The notes beneath the pieces are model-generated. The model saw nothing but the letters and a program-made list of their open reading frames with translations, ran no database searches and was not told the origin of the DNA. The translations under genes were made by a program, and so were the position numbers. A stretch of 64,000 nucleotides of DNA from an uncultured Eubacteriales bacterium (GTDB lineage Bacteria; Bacillota; Clostridia; Christensenellales; UBA1242). The stretch spans positions 1 to 64,000 of the forward strand of contig CAQIDI010000002.1 in assembly GCA_948806215.1 (NCBI GenBank), written 5' to 3'. Each line of letters begins with the position of its first letter. The first letter of the stretch is position 1. Positions 14,342 to 23,257 of the stretch are shown one piece after another.

Positions 14342-15664
14342 GATATAGAAAAATTATTAGTTGATAAAGATTTTAACGAACTAAAAAAACAACTTGAAAA
14401 CAAAAACATAGCCGATATTGCTATGTTATTTGAAGGAATTGAAGATAAAGATAAAATTATATTATTTAAGCTACTAAATAAAGATATAGCAGCCGAAGTT
14501 TTTTCTTATCTTAATCCCGATATGCAAGAAACAATTATTACCGCCATTAAAGATAGCGATATTCAAAACATTATGAAAGAACTATATCTTGATGATGCAA
14601 CCGACTTTATTCAAGAAATGCCGGCAAATGTTGTTAAACGCGTTTTAAAAAATGTTGATAACAAAACCAGAGAACAAATTAACAAGTTACTTAGCTACCC
14701 CGATAACAGTGCTGGCAGCATTATGACCACCGAATTTATAGACTTAAAAAGCAACTTAACTGTTAGCGAAGCTTTTGAAAAAATTAGAAGAAAAGCAAAC
14801 GATAGCGAAACAGTTTACACAATTTACATTACCGATGAATATCGCAAGATTAGTGGTGTTGTTAGCATTAGAGATTTATTAATTGCAAAAAACGATGCAA
14901 AGTTAAAAGATATTATGGAAACCAATGTTATTACTGCAAACACACTAACCGATAAAGAAGACATTGCTAATATGTTTTCTAAATACGATTTTTACACTTT
15001 GCCAATTCTTGATAACGAACAACGCCTAGTGGGCATTGTTACAGCCGATGATGTTATGGAAGTTATTCAGAACGAAGCCACCGAAGATATGGAAAAAATG
15101 GCAGCTATAACCCCTAGCGACGAAAGCTATTTAAAAACCAGTGTGTTTAAGCACGCAAAAAAACGAGTGTTTTGGCTACTGCTTTTAACTTTATCGGCTT
15201 CTATTACAGGAGCAATAATTTCTCACTTTGAAGATGCCTTTGTTTTAGTTCCGGTTTTAGTTAGCTTTATTCCAATGCTTATGGATACTGGTGGCAACTG
15301 TGGTTCGCAAGCATCAACTTTAATAATACGCGGGCTTGCTTTAGGCGAAATTAAAACTGCCGACTATTTAAAAATAATGTTTAAAGAATTTAGGGTTTCG
15401 CTTGTTTGTGGGGTAATACTATCTATTGTAAACTTTTTTGTAGTGTGGTTACGCTCTGGCGACCCACTAGTTGGCTTGGTTGTTGCATTAACACTACTAA
15501 TAACAATTTGTGTTGCTAAATTTATTGGCGGAATGCTTCCAATACTTGCTAAAAAAATAAAATTAGACCCAGCAATTATGGCTGCCCCAATTATTTCCAC
15601 CTTAGTAGATTGCATAACTATTGTTTGCTATTTCTTAATTGCAACTGCAATTTTAGGCTTATAA
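14339..15664 (+). CDS. mgtE: Magnesium transporter MgtE
   Basis: A 441 aa Mg2+ channel/transporter of the cytoplasmic membrane. Domains in order: N-terminal superhelical domain (about 1-120), a pair of CBS domains (about 130-250, EKIRRKANDSETVYTIYI and YDFYTLPILDNEQRLVGIVT), a plug helix, then five transmembrane helices (about 275-441) with the family motif MLMDTGGNCGSQAS and pore Asp in TLVDCIT. Cytoplasmic domains close the pore when Mg2+ is high. It is monocistronic, behind the leader-peptide switch and before a strong terminator shared with radC. Confidence 0.96.
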   Translation: MDIEKLLVDKDFNELKKQLENKNIADIAMLFEGIEDKDKIILFKLLNKDIAAEVFSYLNPDMQETIITAIKDSDIQNIMKELYLDDATDFIQEMPANVVKRVLKNVDNKTREQINKLLSYPDNSAGSIMTTEFIDLKSNLTVSEAFEKIRRKANDSETVYTIYITDEYRKISGVVSIRDLLIAKNDAKLKDIMETNVITANTLTDKEDIANMFSKYDFYTLPILDNEQRLVGIVTADDVMEVIQNEATEDMEKMAAITPSDESYLKTSVFKHAKKRVFWLLLLTLSASITGAIISHFEDAFVLVPVLVSFIPMLMDTGGNCGSQASTLIIRGLALGEIKTADYLKIMFKEFRVSLVCGVILSIVNFFVVWLRSGDPLVGLVVALTLLITICVAKFIGGMLPILAKKIKLDPAIMAAPIISTLVDCITIVCYFLIATAILGL

Positions 15665-15690
15665 AAAAACACCGATTTGGTGTTTTTTTA
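15663..15690. terminator. Bidirectional terminator between mgtE and radC
   Basis: AAAAAAACACC (15663-15673) / GGTGTTTTTTT (15679-15689), 5-nt loop. Confidence 0.9.
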
Positions 15691-15691
15691 A

Positions 15692-16465
15692 TTAATCGTA
15701 AAATTCAAATTTTGGTTGCATAACAGCTTTTGTTTTTTCATCGCCAGTTTCAAGTAAAATGTTAAGAGCATTTTTAGTAAACTTTTCAATTAATCCTTGT
15801 TGCCTATAACTATAGTATTTGTTTTCTGCACCAATAATAACGTGATCAACAAAGCCAACACCGTTAATGGTTAACGATAAAGCAATGGCTTTTGTTAACT
15901 TATCGTCTTCGGCACTTGGCAATGCTTTGCCTCCGGGATGGTTATGACAAACTGCAACCGAGCAAGCATTTGCTGAAATTGCTTGTTCCATAATTTTTTT
16001 AACACTAACAGCTGCTTGATTAACCGAACCAGAACTAATTAGTTCGTAGCGTTTAACTGTTCCATTATTATCTAAATAAATTGCATAAAATTGTTCGTTT
16101 ATTTTAGCACTAAGCAAGTTACCAACAAAAACTAGCAAGCTTTGCATATTGTTAATTTTTGTAACTTTACTTAATTTACTTTTGTTATAAGCAAAAAAGA
16201 AGTGCTTAATTGAAGAAATAAAATTTGCTGTTTTATTACCAACTCCGTTAACCTTAATTAAATCTTCAACTTTTGCATCTAAAACATTTGCAAAACTGCC
16301 AAATGTGTTTATTAACCTATGAGCGATAGGATTAGTATCGGCTCTTGGAATAACATATGTTAACAACAATTCTAAAATTTGATGCTCATCCATATTATTA
16401 AACTCAGAATTATTTGCTCGTTCTCTAAGCCTAGACCTATGACCTGCGTGTAAGTTTTCTTTCAT
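15692..16465 (-). CDS. radC: RadC-family JAB/MPN metalloprotein
   Basis: A 257 aa protein. The N-terminal part (about 20-90) has a helix-hairpin-helix (VEDLIKVNGVGNKTANFI). The C-terminal JAMM/MPN domain carries the zinc motif CHNHPGG..LPSAEDD. Somewhat longer than usual (about 225) because of a C-terminal extension of about 40 residues. The family's role in DNA repair is disputed. No strong ribosome binding site precedes the ATG. It converges with mgtE. Confidence 0.88.
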   Translation of the reverse strand: MKENLHAGHRSRLRERANNSEFNNMDEHQILELLLTYVIPRADTNPIAHRLINTFGSFANVLDAKVEDLIKVNGVGNKTANFISSIKHFFFAYNKSKLSKVTKINNMQSLLVFVGNLLSAKINEQFYAIYLDNNGTVKRYELISSGSVNQAAVSVKKIMEQAISANACSVAVCHNHPGGKALPSAEDDKLTKAIALSLTINGVGFVDHVIIGAENKYYSYRQQGLIEKFTKNALNILLETGDEKTKAVMQPKFEFYD

Positions 16466-16596
16466 AGTTTAATTTTATAATAATAATTAAAAACAATCAA
16501 TTAAATTGCAATCTAACAAATATTTTAATTTGTATTAAATGTTTAATATAAATTATATGTGTTTTATATTTAGCATTAATTTGACTAAGAAATTAA

Positions 16597-16806
16597 ATTG
16601 AAATATGCTTTTCTTATAAATTTTTTGTATTTTTAAACAATAAAGATATTCAGGAACTTGAATTAACACCTTGTGGTGAACTATATAAATTAATTTATAG
16701 AACTCATAGAAAATGGACAGATTGGCGAATTAAAAATGGCCTTAAAGTTTTAATGCCGGAAGAAGATTTAGCACTTGTTTCTAATTACCAAGAACTTAGC
16801 AAATAG
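16597..16806 (+). pseudogene. Gene remnant: open frame without a start codon
   Basis: An open frame ending at TAG (16804-16806) encodes a protein-like sequence containing LTPCGELYKLIYRTHRKWTD and WRIKNGLKVLMPEEDL, but has no ATG, GTG or TTG at a sensible position and no ribosome binding site. Its codon use matches neighbouring genes. It looks like the 3' end of a gene whose 5' part has been lost. The rest of this 388-bp gap (16466-16596) holds nothing I can recognise. Confidence 0.4.
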
Positions 16807-16826
16807 ACATAAATAAACTATAAAAC

Positions 16827-16856
16827 AAAAAAGACATATTAACTATGCCTTTTTTA
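16827..16856 (-). terminator. Terminator of pflBA
   Basis: AAAAAAGACATA (16827-16838) / TATGCCTTTTTT (16844-16855); on the minus strand one G-U wobble, then T-run. Confidence 0.75.
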
Positions 16857-17570
16857 TTTTATTAAATTATATTTTTTAAATATTTTGTTAGCCTTTTCCA
16901 TTTCGGCGTTAGTTGGTTCTTTGGTTGAATACAACTTATAATCCATTCCTAATTCTTTCCATTTATATTCACCCATTTTATGAAACGGCAATAATTCAAC
17001 GCGCTTAACACATTTAAAGTTGCTTAAAAACTTTGCTAAATTTTCTAGTTCTTCAAAATTTAATGTGTAGTTTGGAACAATAACGTGTCGTATCCAAACC
17101 GGCTTGTTGATTTTTTCGCAATATTCTAGTGTGTTTAAAGTGTTAAAGTTTTCAACACCAGTTAAAGTTTTACTTAACTGATTATTTAATGCTTTTATAT
17201 CTAGCAACAACATATCGCTTGCATTAATAACTTTTTTGCTAATTTTTAGTGGAAGCGAACCTGCTGTGTCAACCGCAACTTTTATGTTTAACTTATGCAA
17301 TCTTTTTATTAACGAATAAACAAATCTATGTTGCAAAAGTGGTTCTCCACCAGATATTGTAACACCGCCCGAGCTAATATAGTTTAAATATGGCTTAATG
17401 CCATTAACAACTTGTGTTACGCTCATTTTTTTTCCAGCTTTAATTTTCCACGAATCAGGGTTATGACAATATAAGCATCTTAAAAAGCAACCTTGCATAA
17501 ACACAACATATCTAACACCGGGGCCATCAACTGCACCAAAGGTTTCAACTGAGTGAATATATCCTTTCAT
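16854..17570 (-). CDS. pflA: Pyruvate formate-lyase activating enzyme
   Basis: A 238 aa radical SAM enzyme that makes the glycyl radical on PflB. The N-terminus SVETFGAVDGPGVRYV and the cluster motif Cys-x3-Cys-x2-Cys (GCFLRCLYC) are diagnostic, followed by SGGEPLLQ (SAM binding) and WIRHVIVP. Full length for the family. It lies 11 bp after pflB in one transcript and ends at the terminator 16827-16856. Confidence 0.95.
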   Translation of the reverse strand: MKGYIHSVETFGAVDGPGVRYVVFMQGCFLRCLYCHNPDSWKIKAGKKMSVTQVVNGIKPYLNYISSGGVTISGGEPLLQHRFVYSLIKRLHKLNIKVAVDTAGSLPLKISKKVINASDMLLLDIKALNNQLSKTLTGVENFNTLNTLEYCEKINKPVWIRHVIVPNYTLNFEELENLAKFLSNFKCVKRVELLPFHKMGEYKWKELGMDYKLYSTKEPTNAEMEKANKIFKKYNLIK

Positions 17571-17581
17571 ATAACACCAAA

Positions 17582-19792
17582 TTAGAACCTTGTGTGGAAA
17601 GTACGATTAATAACATCTTGTTGTTGTTCTTTTGTTAATTTAATAAAGTTAACTGCGTAGCCAGAAACTCGAATTGTTAGTTGTGGATATTTTTCTGGAT
17701 GATCCATAGCATCTAATAAAACATCTCTATTTAAAACATTAACATTTAAGTGATGTCCTTTATCGCCAAAATACCCATCCATTAACGAAACTAGGTTTTT
17801 AACTTTGTCTTCTTCGGTTGTGCCAAGAGCCGATGGAATAATAGAGAATGTGTTACTAATACCATCTTCGGCACTATCGTAAGGAAGTTTAGAAACCGAT
17901 TTTAAAGATGCAACACAACCCATTTTATCACGGCCGTGCATTGGGTTTGCACCCGGGGCAAATGGTTCGCCAAGTTTTCTACCATCAGGAGTAGAACCTG
18001 TGTGCTTACCATAAACAACATTACTGGTTATTGTTAAAACCGATAAGGTTTGACGGCTATTTCTGTAAGTTGGCTGTTTGCGTAGTTTTTTAATAAACGA
18101 ATTAACAATCCAAATAGCAATTTTATCGGCACGGCTATCGTTATTACCATATTTAGGATAATCACCTTCAATTTCAAAATCGATAGCAACACCATTTTCA
18201 TCTCTAATTGGTTTTACTTTTGCATATTTAATTGCCGATAAACTATCGGCAACAACGCTTAAGCCTGCAATTCCGCCAGCCATAGTTCTTACAATTTCGT
18301 TATCGTGCAAAGCCATTTCAATGCTTTCATAGCAATATTTATCGTGCATATAGTGAATAGCATTTAATGTGTTAACATAAAGTTTTGCAAGCCAATCAAG
18401 AGTTATATCAAAATTTTTAATAACTTTTTTATATTCTAAATATTCATCAGGAATTGGGTCGCACACATCGTATAAATCTTCTTTAGTTATTTCATCAACT
18501 CCACCATTAATTGCATAAAGCAAAGCTTTTGCTAAGTTACAACGAGCACCAAAGAATTGCATTTGTTTTCCAATACGCATTGCCGAAACGCAACAAGCAA
18601 TACCATAATCGTCGCCAAATTTAGGACGCATTATATCATCGTTTTCGTATTGAATAGAACTTGTGTTAATAGAAGTTTTTGCAACATATTTTTTAAAGTT
18701 TTCTGGTAGATTCTTACTCCATAAAATTGTTAAGTTAGGTTCTGGAGCAGGGCCTAAATTGGTTAATGTATGCAAAAATCTAAAGCTCATTTTAGTAACC
18801 ATATGTCTGCCATCGTTACACATTCCACCAATAGATTCGGTTACCCAAGTTGGGTCGCCAGAAAATAATCTGTCGTATTCGCCGGTTCTTAAAAATCTTA
18901 CAATTCTAAGTTTCATAATAAAATGGTCAACAAATTCTTGAATTTGGCTTTCAGAATATTTTCCAGATTTTAAATCTTGTTCGGCATAAATATCTAAGAA
19001 TGTGCTAATTCTACCAATACTCATAGCCGCACCATTTTGATCTTTAACAGCAGAAAGATATGCAAAATATAACCATTGAATAGCTTCTTTAACATCGGTT
19101 GCTGGTTTAGAAATATCAAAACCATAATTACTAGCCATTTGTTTTAATGCTTTTAATGCTTTAATTTGTTCTGCAATTTCTTCACGGTTTCTAATAACTT
19201 CTTCGGTGAAAGTTTTTTGTTCATCTTCTTTTAAACTATTACGCTTTTGTTCAATTAAATAATCAACACCATAAAGTGGAACTCTGCGATAGTCGCCAAT
19301 AATTCTGCCCCTGCCATATGCATCAGGTAGTCCGGTTATTATGTGAGTGTGGCGTGCGGCACGCATTTCGGAAGTGTAAACATCAAAAACACCATCGTTA
19401 TGTGTTTTACGATATTTAAACACGTTAGCCACATCGGCATCCATTTCACGGTTATATTCTTCCATTTCTTTATAAACCAATCTAATTCCGCCAAATGGCA
19501 TAATTGCTCTTTTTAAAGGTTCATCGGTTTGCAAGCCAACAATTTTTTCTAATTTTTTATCAATATAACCCGGGTTATGAGCAGTTATTGTGGAAATGGT
19601 TTTATTATCAATATCGTAAACACCACCACGTTCGCGTTCAACTTTCATTTTTTCTAAAAGTTCATTCCAAAGCTTAACTGTGTTTTTTGTAGGTTTAGTT
19701 AAAAAACTTTCGTCACCGCTATAAGGGGTATAGTTTTTAACAATAAAATCTCTTACATTAATATTTTTATCTTCGTGGTAAATATACTTCAT
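17582..19792 (-). CDS. pflB: Pyruvate formate-lyase (formate C-acetyltransferase)
   Basis: A 736 aa glycyl-radical enzyme converting pyruvate and CoA to acetyl-CoA and formate under anoxia. The adjacent active-site cysteines are in [12 protein letters not shown], and the radical glycine is in RVSGYAVNF near the C-terminus. The start at 19792 is chosen because GGAG lies 6 bp upstream (within an alternative in-frame ATG at 19804). Followed directly by pflA. It implies mixed-acid fermentation. Confidence 0.97.
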   Translation of the reverse strand: MKYIYHEDKNINVRDFIVKNYTPYSGDESFLTKPTKNTVKLWNELLEKMKVERERGGVYDIDNKTISTITAHNPGYIDKKLEKIVGLQTDEPLKRAIMPFGGIRLVYKEMEEYNREMDADVANVFKYRKTHNDGVFDVYTSEMRAARHTHIITGLPDAYGRGRIIGDYRRVPLYGVDYLIEQKRNSLKEDEQKTFTEEVIRNREEIAEQIKALKALKQMASNYGFDISKPATDVKEAIQWLYFAYLSAVKDQNGAAMSIGRISTFLDIYAEQDLKSGKYSESQIQEFVDHFIMKLRIVRFLRTGEYDRLFSGDPTWVTESIGGMCNDGRHMVTKMSFRFLHTLTNLGPAPEPNLTILWSKNLPENFKKYVAKTSINTSSIQYENDDIMRPKFGDDYGIACCVSAMRIGKQMQFFGARCNLAKALLYAINGGVDEITKEDLYDVCDPIPDEYLEYKKVIKNFDITLDWLAKLYVNTLNAIHYMHDKYCYESIEMALHDNEIVRTMAGGIAGLSVVADSLSAIKYAKVKPIRDENGVAIDFEIEGDYPKYGNNDSRADKIAIWIVNSFIKKLRKQPTYRNSRQTLSVLTITSNVVYGKHTGSTPDGRKLGEPFAPGANPMHGRDKMGCVASLKSVSKLPYDSAEDGISNTFSIIPSALGTTEEDKVKNLVSLMDGYFGDKGHHLNVNVLNRDVLLDAMDHPEKYPQLTIRVSGYAVNFIKLTKEQQQDVINRTFHTRF

Positions 19793-19951
19793 TTTAATCT
19801 CCATAATTTATTATTTTTATTAGTTTTGCCATATAAACAAAATATAACAGCAAAATATATTATATATAATAGTTAATTAAAGGTGAAACAAAAAATAGAA
19901 CTTTTTAAAAATTTGTTTAAATACACCAACTAGCATTATTTTTGCCGATAT

Positions 19952-19977
19952 AAAAAGCCCTTAAGCGGGGCTTTTTA
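19952..19977 (-). terminator. Terminator of nrdDG
   Basis: AAAAAGCCC (19952-19960) / GGGCTTTTT (19968-19976). Confidence 0.85.
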
Positions 19978-20469
19978 ATCGTTATATAAAACAATTTGTT
20001 TTTGTTTTAGCGACTCGGCAACATTAATTACTCGCTGATTTTCCGACCCACACCATTTTAATGTTGGATTACGGCGTTCATCAACATATTGCCCATCAAC
20101 TAAAACATCAATATAATTTAAAATTTCTTTATTTTGCAAATCCCTATCAAACAAGAAACCCGACCAAACCCAAAGGTTTTTTTGTGGATAAGCTTGTTTA
20201 AAAGCTTTGGCAAGTTTTGTGCTACCTTCAATATTTAAAGGGTGCAGTGGCTCGCCGCCTAAAATCGATAATCCTTCAATATAATCGTTTTCACACAATT
20301 TTAAAATAGTTTCAATAGTTTTATCGTTAAACTCTTGTCCACCATTAAAATTATGTGTTTCGGGATTAAAACAATTTTTGCAGTTAAAGGAGCAACCTTG
20401 CATAAAAATAGAAACTCTAACACCCGGACCATCTGCAATATCCATTTTTCTAATTTTATTATATCTCAT
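19975..20469 (-). CDS. nrdG: Anaerobic ribonucleotide reductase activating protein
   Basis: A 164 aa radical SAM protein that generates the glycyl radical on NrdD. It has DIADGPGVRVSIFMQG, the Cys-x3-Cys-x2-Cys motif (CSFNCKNC), LSILGGEPL for SAM binding and VDVLVDGQYV. Full length for NrdG. GGAGGGGG precedes the ATG; 20 bp after nrdD, so the two are one operon. It shares the MQGC start motif with PflA but is shorter, as expected. Confidence 0.95.
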   Translation of the reverse strand: MRYNKIRKMDIADGPGVRVSIFMQGCSFNCKNCFNPETHNFNGGQEFNDKTIETILKLCENDYIEGLSILGGEPLHPLNIEGSTKLAKAFKQAYPQKNLWVWSGFLFDRDLQNKEILNYIDVLVDGQYVDERRNPTLKWCGSENQRVINVAESLKQKQIVLYND

Positions 20470-20489
20470 TACTCCCCCTCCCAGTTTAG

Positions 20490-22646
20490 TTATACATCTT
20501 TGTTATCGATGTGTAAAACTCTATCTCTTATTTCTTGAGTTCTGCCTTTATTCCAAAAGTTTGTTCCAATGTAACCACAAGTTCTACGAGCAACATTAAG
20601 TGTATCGTGATCACGATTGCCACAATTTGGGCAATACCAATCTAAATTATCATCAATTAACACTTCACCTGTGTAACCACATTTTTGGCAGTAATCGCTT
20701 TTTGTATTTAGTTCGGCATACATAATATTATCGTAAATAAACTTAATAACTTGTAAAACAACTTCTAAATTGTTTTGTAGGTTTGGTGTTTCAACATAAG
20801 ATATAGCACCACCTGGGCTTAGTTTTTGGAAATCGCTTTCTAATTTTAATTTAGAGAACGCATCAATTTCTTCAAACACTGGAACGTGATAAGAGTTGGT
20901 AACATAATTCTTATCGTTAATTCCTTTAATTTCGCCAAATCTTTTCTTTAAGCATTTGGCAAATTTATAGGTAACCGATTCGATTGGAGTGCCATAAACA
21001 CTATAATCAATGTCTTCAACTTCTTTCCAAGCACTGCAAGCATCGTTTAGTTTTTGCATAACTTCTATTGCAAACTCTTTTCCTTTTCCGCCATCGGTGT
21101 GGCTATTGCCAGTCATATATTTAACACACTCATATAGTCCGGCATATCCAAGAGAAATTGTTGAATATCCACCGTGAAGTAATGGGTGAATGCTTTCTCC
21201 TTTTTCAAGCCTTGCAAGTGCTCCGTGTTGCCACAAAATTGGTGCAATATCGCTTGTTGCTTTAGCCAATCGTTCGTGACGAAGTTTTAATGCTTTGTGG
21301 CAAAGTTCTAATCGTTCGTCGTAAATTTTCCAGAATTTATCTTTATCGCCACCAGAAGATAATGCAATATCAACTAGGTTAAGAGTAACAACGCCTTGGT
21401 TAAAACGTCCATAGTATTTTCCTTTGTTGGTTGTTGGGTCAACATAAGGAGTTAAGAACGAACGGCATCCCATACAAGGATAGCAGTTGCCTTCACCGTT
21501 TTTGTTTATTTTTAGTTCTAACATTTTCTTTTCAGAAATATAGTCTGGAACCATACGTTTAGCTGTGCACTCTGCTGCTAATTTTGTTAAATAATAATAC
21601 TTACTATCTTCGTGGATATTATCTTCTTCTAAAACATACAAAAGTTTTGGGAACGCAGGAGTAATATAAACTCCTTTTTCGTTTTTCATACCTTCTATTC
21701 GTTGTTTTAAAATTTCTTCGATAATTAAAGATAATTCGTATTTATATTCTTCGGTTTCACCAAGATATAAGCAAACACTAAGGAATGGTGCTTGACCATT
21801 GGTGGTTGTCATAGAGTTAACTTGATATTGAAAAGTTTGAACTCCATCTTTAATTTCTTTTAAAACATCTTCTTTAGCAAATTTTTCACATTGTTCCGAA
21901 GTTAACTTTCTATCTTTATACTTTTTTAAATAACGATTATAACTATCTCTAACAAATGGTGCTAAGTGCGACATTGTTACGGTTGCTCCACCATATTGGC
22001 TAGAAGTTACAGCGGTTATAATTTGAGTTGCGATTGTCATAGCTGTTAAAAACTTATGTGGTTTTTCAATCATAACGCCATTAATGTTTGTTCCATTTTG
22101 CAACATATCTTCAAGGTTAATTAAATCACAGTTATGAAGCGCGTTTTGTGCAAAATAATCGGCATCGTGGAAATGCAAAATACCTTCATCGTGAGCTTTA
22201 ACAATATCTTCTGGTAATAAAAATCTTCTAGTAATATCAGTACTAGTAATACCAGCTAAATAATCACGCTGAGTTGTTACAATTTTTGCATTTTTATTGG
22301 AGTTTTCGGTGTTCCAATATTCGCTTTCGCCATCGATTAATTCTTTAATTGTTTGGTCGGTGGTGTTAGCTTTTCTAATTAATGCACGGTTATAACGATA
22401 AACAATATATTTTTTTGCAAGTTCATAATGACCTTGTTCCATAAGTTTTTCTTCAATAATATCTTGAATATCTTCAACCAAAATGCGTTTTTTATCTAAT
22501 TCATTAATATAATTAACAATTTCTTTAATATCTTCTTTACTAGCTCGCAAAGATGGTTTAACTTCTTTGTTAGCCTTTCCAATTGCAATTTCTATCTTAC
22601 TTTGGTCAAAATCAACTATGTTACCATCACGTTTAATTACTTGCAT
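20490..22646 (-). CDS. nrdD: Anaerobic ribonucleoside-triphosphate reductase
   Basis: A 718 aa glycyl-radical enzyme reducing NTPs to dNTPs without oxygen. An N-terminal ATP-cone (about 1-90, VIKRDGNIVDFDQSKIEIAI) gives allosteric control. The core includes HFHDADYF and MGCRSF. The C-terminus has a zinc ribbon (CQKCG..., CPNCG) and the radical site RRTCGYIGTNFWNKG. The start at 22646 is chosen because GGGGGAT lies about 7 bp upstream; the in-frame ATG at 22670 lies before that site. The promoter overlaps NrdR-type boxes. Confidence 0.96.
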   Translation of the reverse strand: MQVIKRDGNIVDFDQSKIEIAIGKANKEVKPSLRASKEDIKEIVNYINELDKKRILVEDIQDIIEEKLMEQGHYELAKKYIVYRYNRALIRKANTTDQTIKELIDGESEYWNTENSNKNAKIVTTQRDYLAGITSTDITRRFLLPEDIVKAHDEGILHFHDADYFAQNALHNCDLINLEDMLQNGTNINGVMIEKPHKFLTAMTIATQIITAVTSSQYGGATVTMSHLAPFVRDSYNRYLKKYKDRKLTSEQCEKFAKEDVLKEIKDGVQTFQYQVNSMTTTNGQAPFLSVCLYLGETEEYKYELSLIIEEILKQRIEGMKNEKGVYITPAFPKLLYVLEEDNIHEDSKYYYLTKLAAECTAKRMVPDYISEKKMLELKINKNGEGNCYPCMGCRSFLTPYVDPTTNKGKYYGRFNQGVVTLNLVDIALSSGGDKDKFWKIYDERLELCHKALKLRHERLAKATSDIAPILWQHGALARLEKGESIHPLLHGGYSTISLGYAGLYECVKYMTGNSHTDGGKGKEFAIEVMQKLNDACSAWKEVEDIDYSVYGTPIESVTYKFAKCLKKRFGEIKGINDKNYVTNSYHVPVFEEIDAFSKLKLESDFQKLSPGGAISYVETPNLQNNLEVVLQVIKFIYDNIMYAELNTKSDYCQKCGYTGEVLIDDNLDWYCPNCGNRDHDTLNVARRTCGYIGTNFWNKGRTQEIRDRVLHIDNKDV

Positions 22647-22680
22647 TTTTTTATCCCCCATAAATTCCATTATTGGTTGA

Positions 22681-22710
22681 ATTATATAAAAGATATTGTG
22701 GTTTTGTCAA
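22681..22710 (-). promoter_or_regulatory. Consensus promoter of nrdDG
   Basis: On the minus strand TTGACA (22705-22710) and TATAAT (22681-22686), both perfect, separated by 18 bp. Confidence 0.85.
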
Positions 22711-22733
22711 TTTTAGAACACAACATATTGTGA
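22686..22733 (-). promoter_or_regulatory. Tandem NrdR-type boxes
   Basis: ACACAACATATTGTGA (22718-22733) closely fits the NrdR-box consensus. A second, half-conserved box (22686-22701) shares ATATTGTG exactly 32 bp away, about three helical turns, the usual NrdR spacing. One box lies in the promoter spacer and the other just upstream of -35, so binding should repress. nrdR itself is not in the window. Confidence 0.75.
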
Positions 22734-23025
22734 TTTTGGCTAAATTTTGGTTAGATTAAATAAAGTTTTAAAAAGTCAATTTAATTTTTAAAATTTTTAA
22801 AATTTTTAATTATTAATTGCAAATAATAATTATACAAACCTAGTGGCTTAATATGATAACTTATAAATAATTTTTTGAATATTTATGCCAAGCCAAAAAA
22901 AATTGAATAAAATTGATTTTTTTAAAAAAATTTTTAACATTAAATACCTAACTGGAATAAATAATTAACAATTAAAAAAATCCAAAACAAATTTTTAAAA
23001 AAGTCTTTTAATTTTAAATTATCTG
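22734..23025. other. AT-rich spacer between nrd and aspS promoters
   Basis: Nearly pure A/T with several A-tracts; I see no ORF, hairpin or repeat that stands out. Confidence 0.5.
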
Positions 23026-23034
23026 TGCTACAAT
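23026..23034 (+). promoter_or_regulatory. Extended -10 promoter of the aspS leader
   Basis: TGcTACAAT, an extended -10 element; transcription would start near 23041, directly before a 14-bp palindrome CCACTTTAAAGTGG (23046-23059) that would form a 5' hairpin. Confidence 0.5.
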
Positions 23035-23087
23035 ATTTTTAGTATCCACTTTAAAGTGGCTACAAATTAAAAGGAAACACTTAAGTT

Positions 23088-23147
23088 ATGAAATTTATTT
23101 TTGTTGATAATAACAATAATAATAATAATCTAAACATAACACATTAG
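23088..23147 (+). CDS. Asn-rich leader peptide upstream of aspS
   Basis: A 19-aa ORF, MKFIFVDNNNNNNNLNITH, with AAAAGGAAA upstream. Seven consecutive Asn codons (23109-23129) plus one more follow an Asp codon. The stop (23145-23147) is 37 nt before an intrinsic terminator. This is the arrangement of an amino-acid attenuator leader: a ribosome starved for Asn-tRNA(Asn) would stall on the run. It regulates an aspartyl-tRNA synthetase, which makes sense if that enzyme also charges tRNA(Asn). Confidence 0.65.
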   Translation: MKFIFVDNNNNNNNLNITH

Positions 23148-23183
23148 AATGGGTTTTCTTTTTATTTGCTTTGTTAAAAAACA

Positions 23184-23225
23184 TAACACTTGAAAGGTTA
23201 AACTCCGTTCAAGTGTTATTTTTTA
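23184..23225 (+). terminator. Attenuator terminator of aspS
   Basis: Perfect 11-bp stem TAACACTTGAA (23184-23194) / TTCAAGTGTTA (23208-23218), then a T-run, 33 bp before the aspS start. A competing short hairpin TGTTA (23172-23176) / TAACA (23184-23188) and repeats of CACTT/AAGTG at 23048-23058 and 23076-23082 could form alternative pairings. Confidence 0.8.
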
Positions 23226-23257
23226 ATTTAAAATAAAAATCAAGAGGTTATAAAAAA

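Noticed and set aside
22990..23257. T-box element before aspS, and likewise before aspS2
   Set aside because: No T-box core sequence or specifier-loop architecture; the leader ORF and simple terminator explain the regions better.
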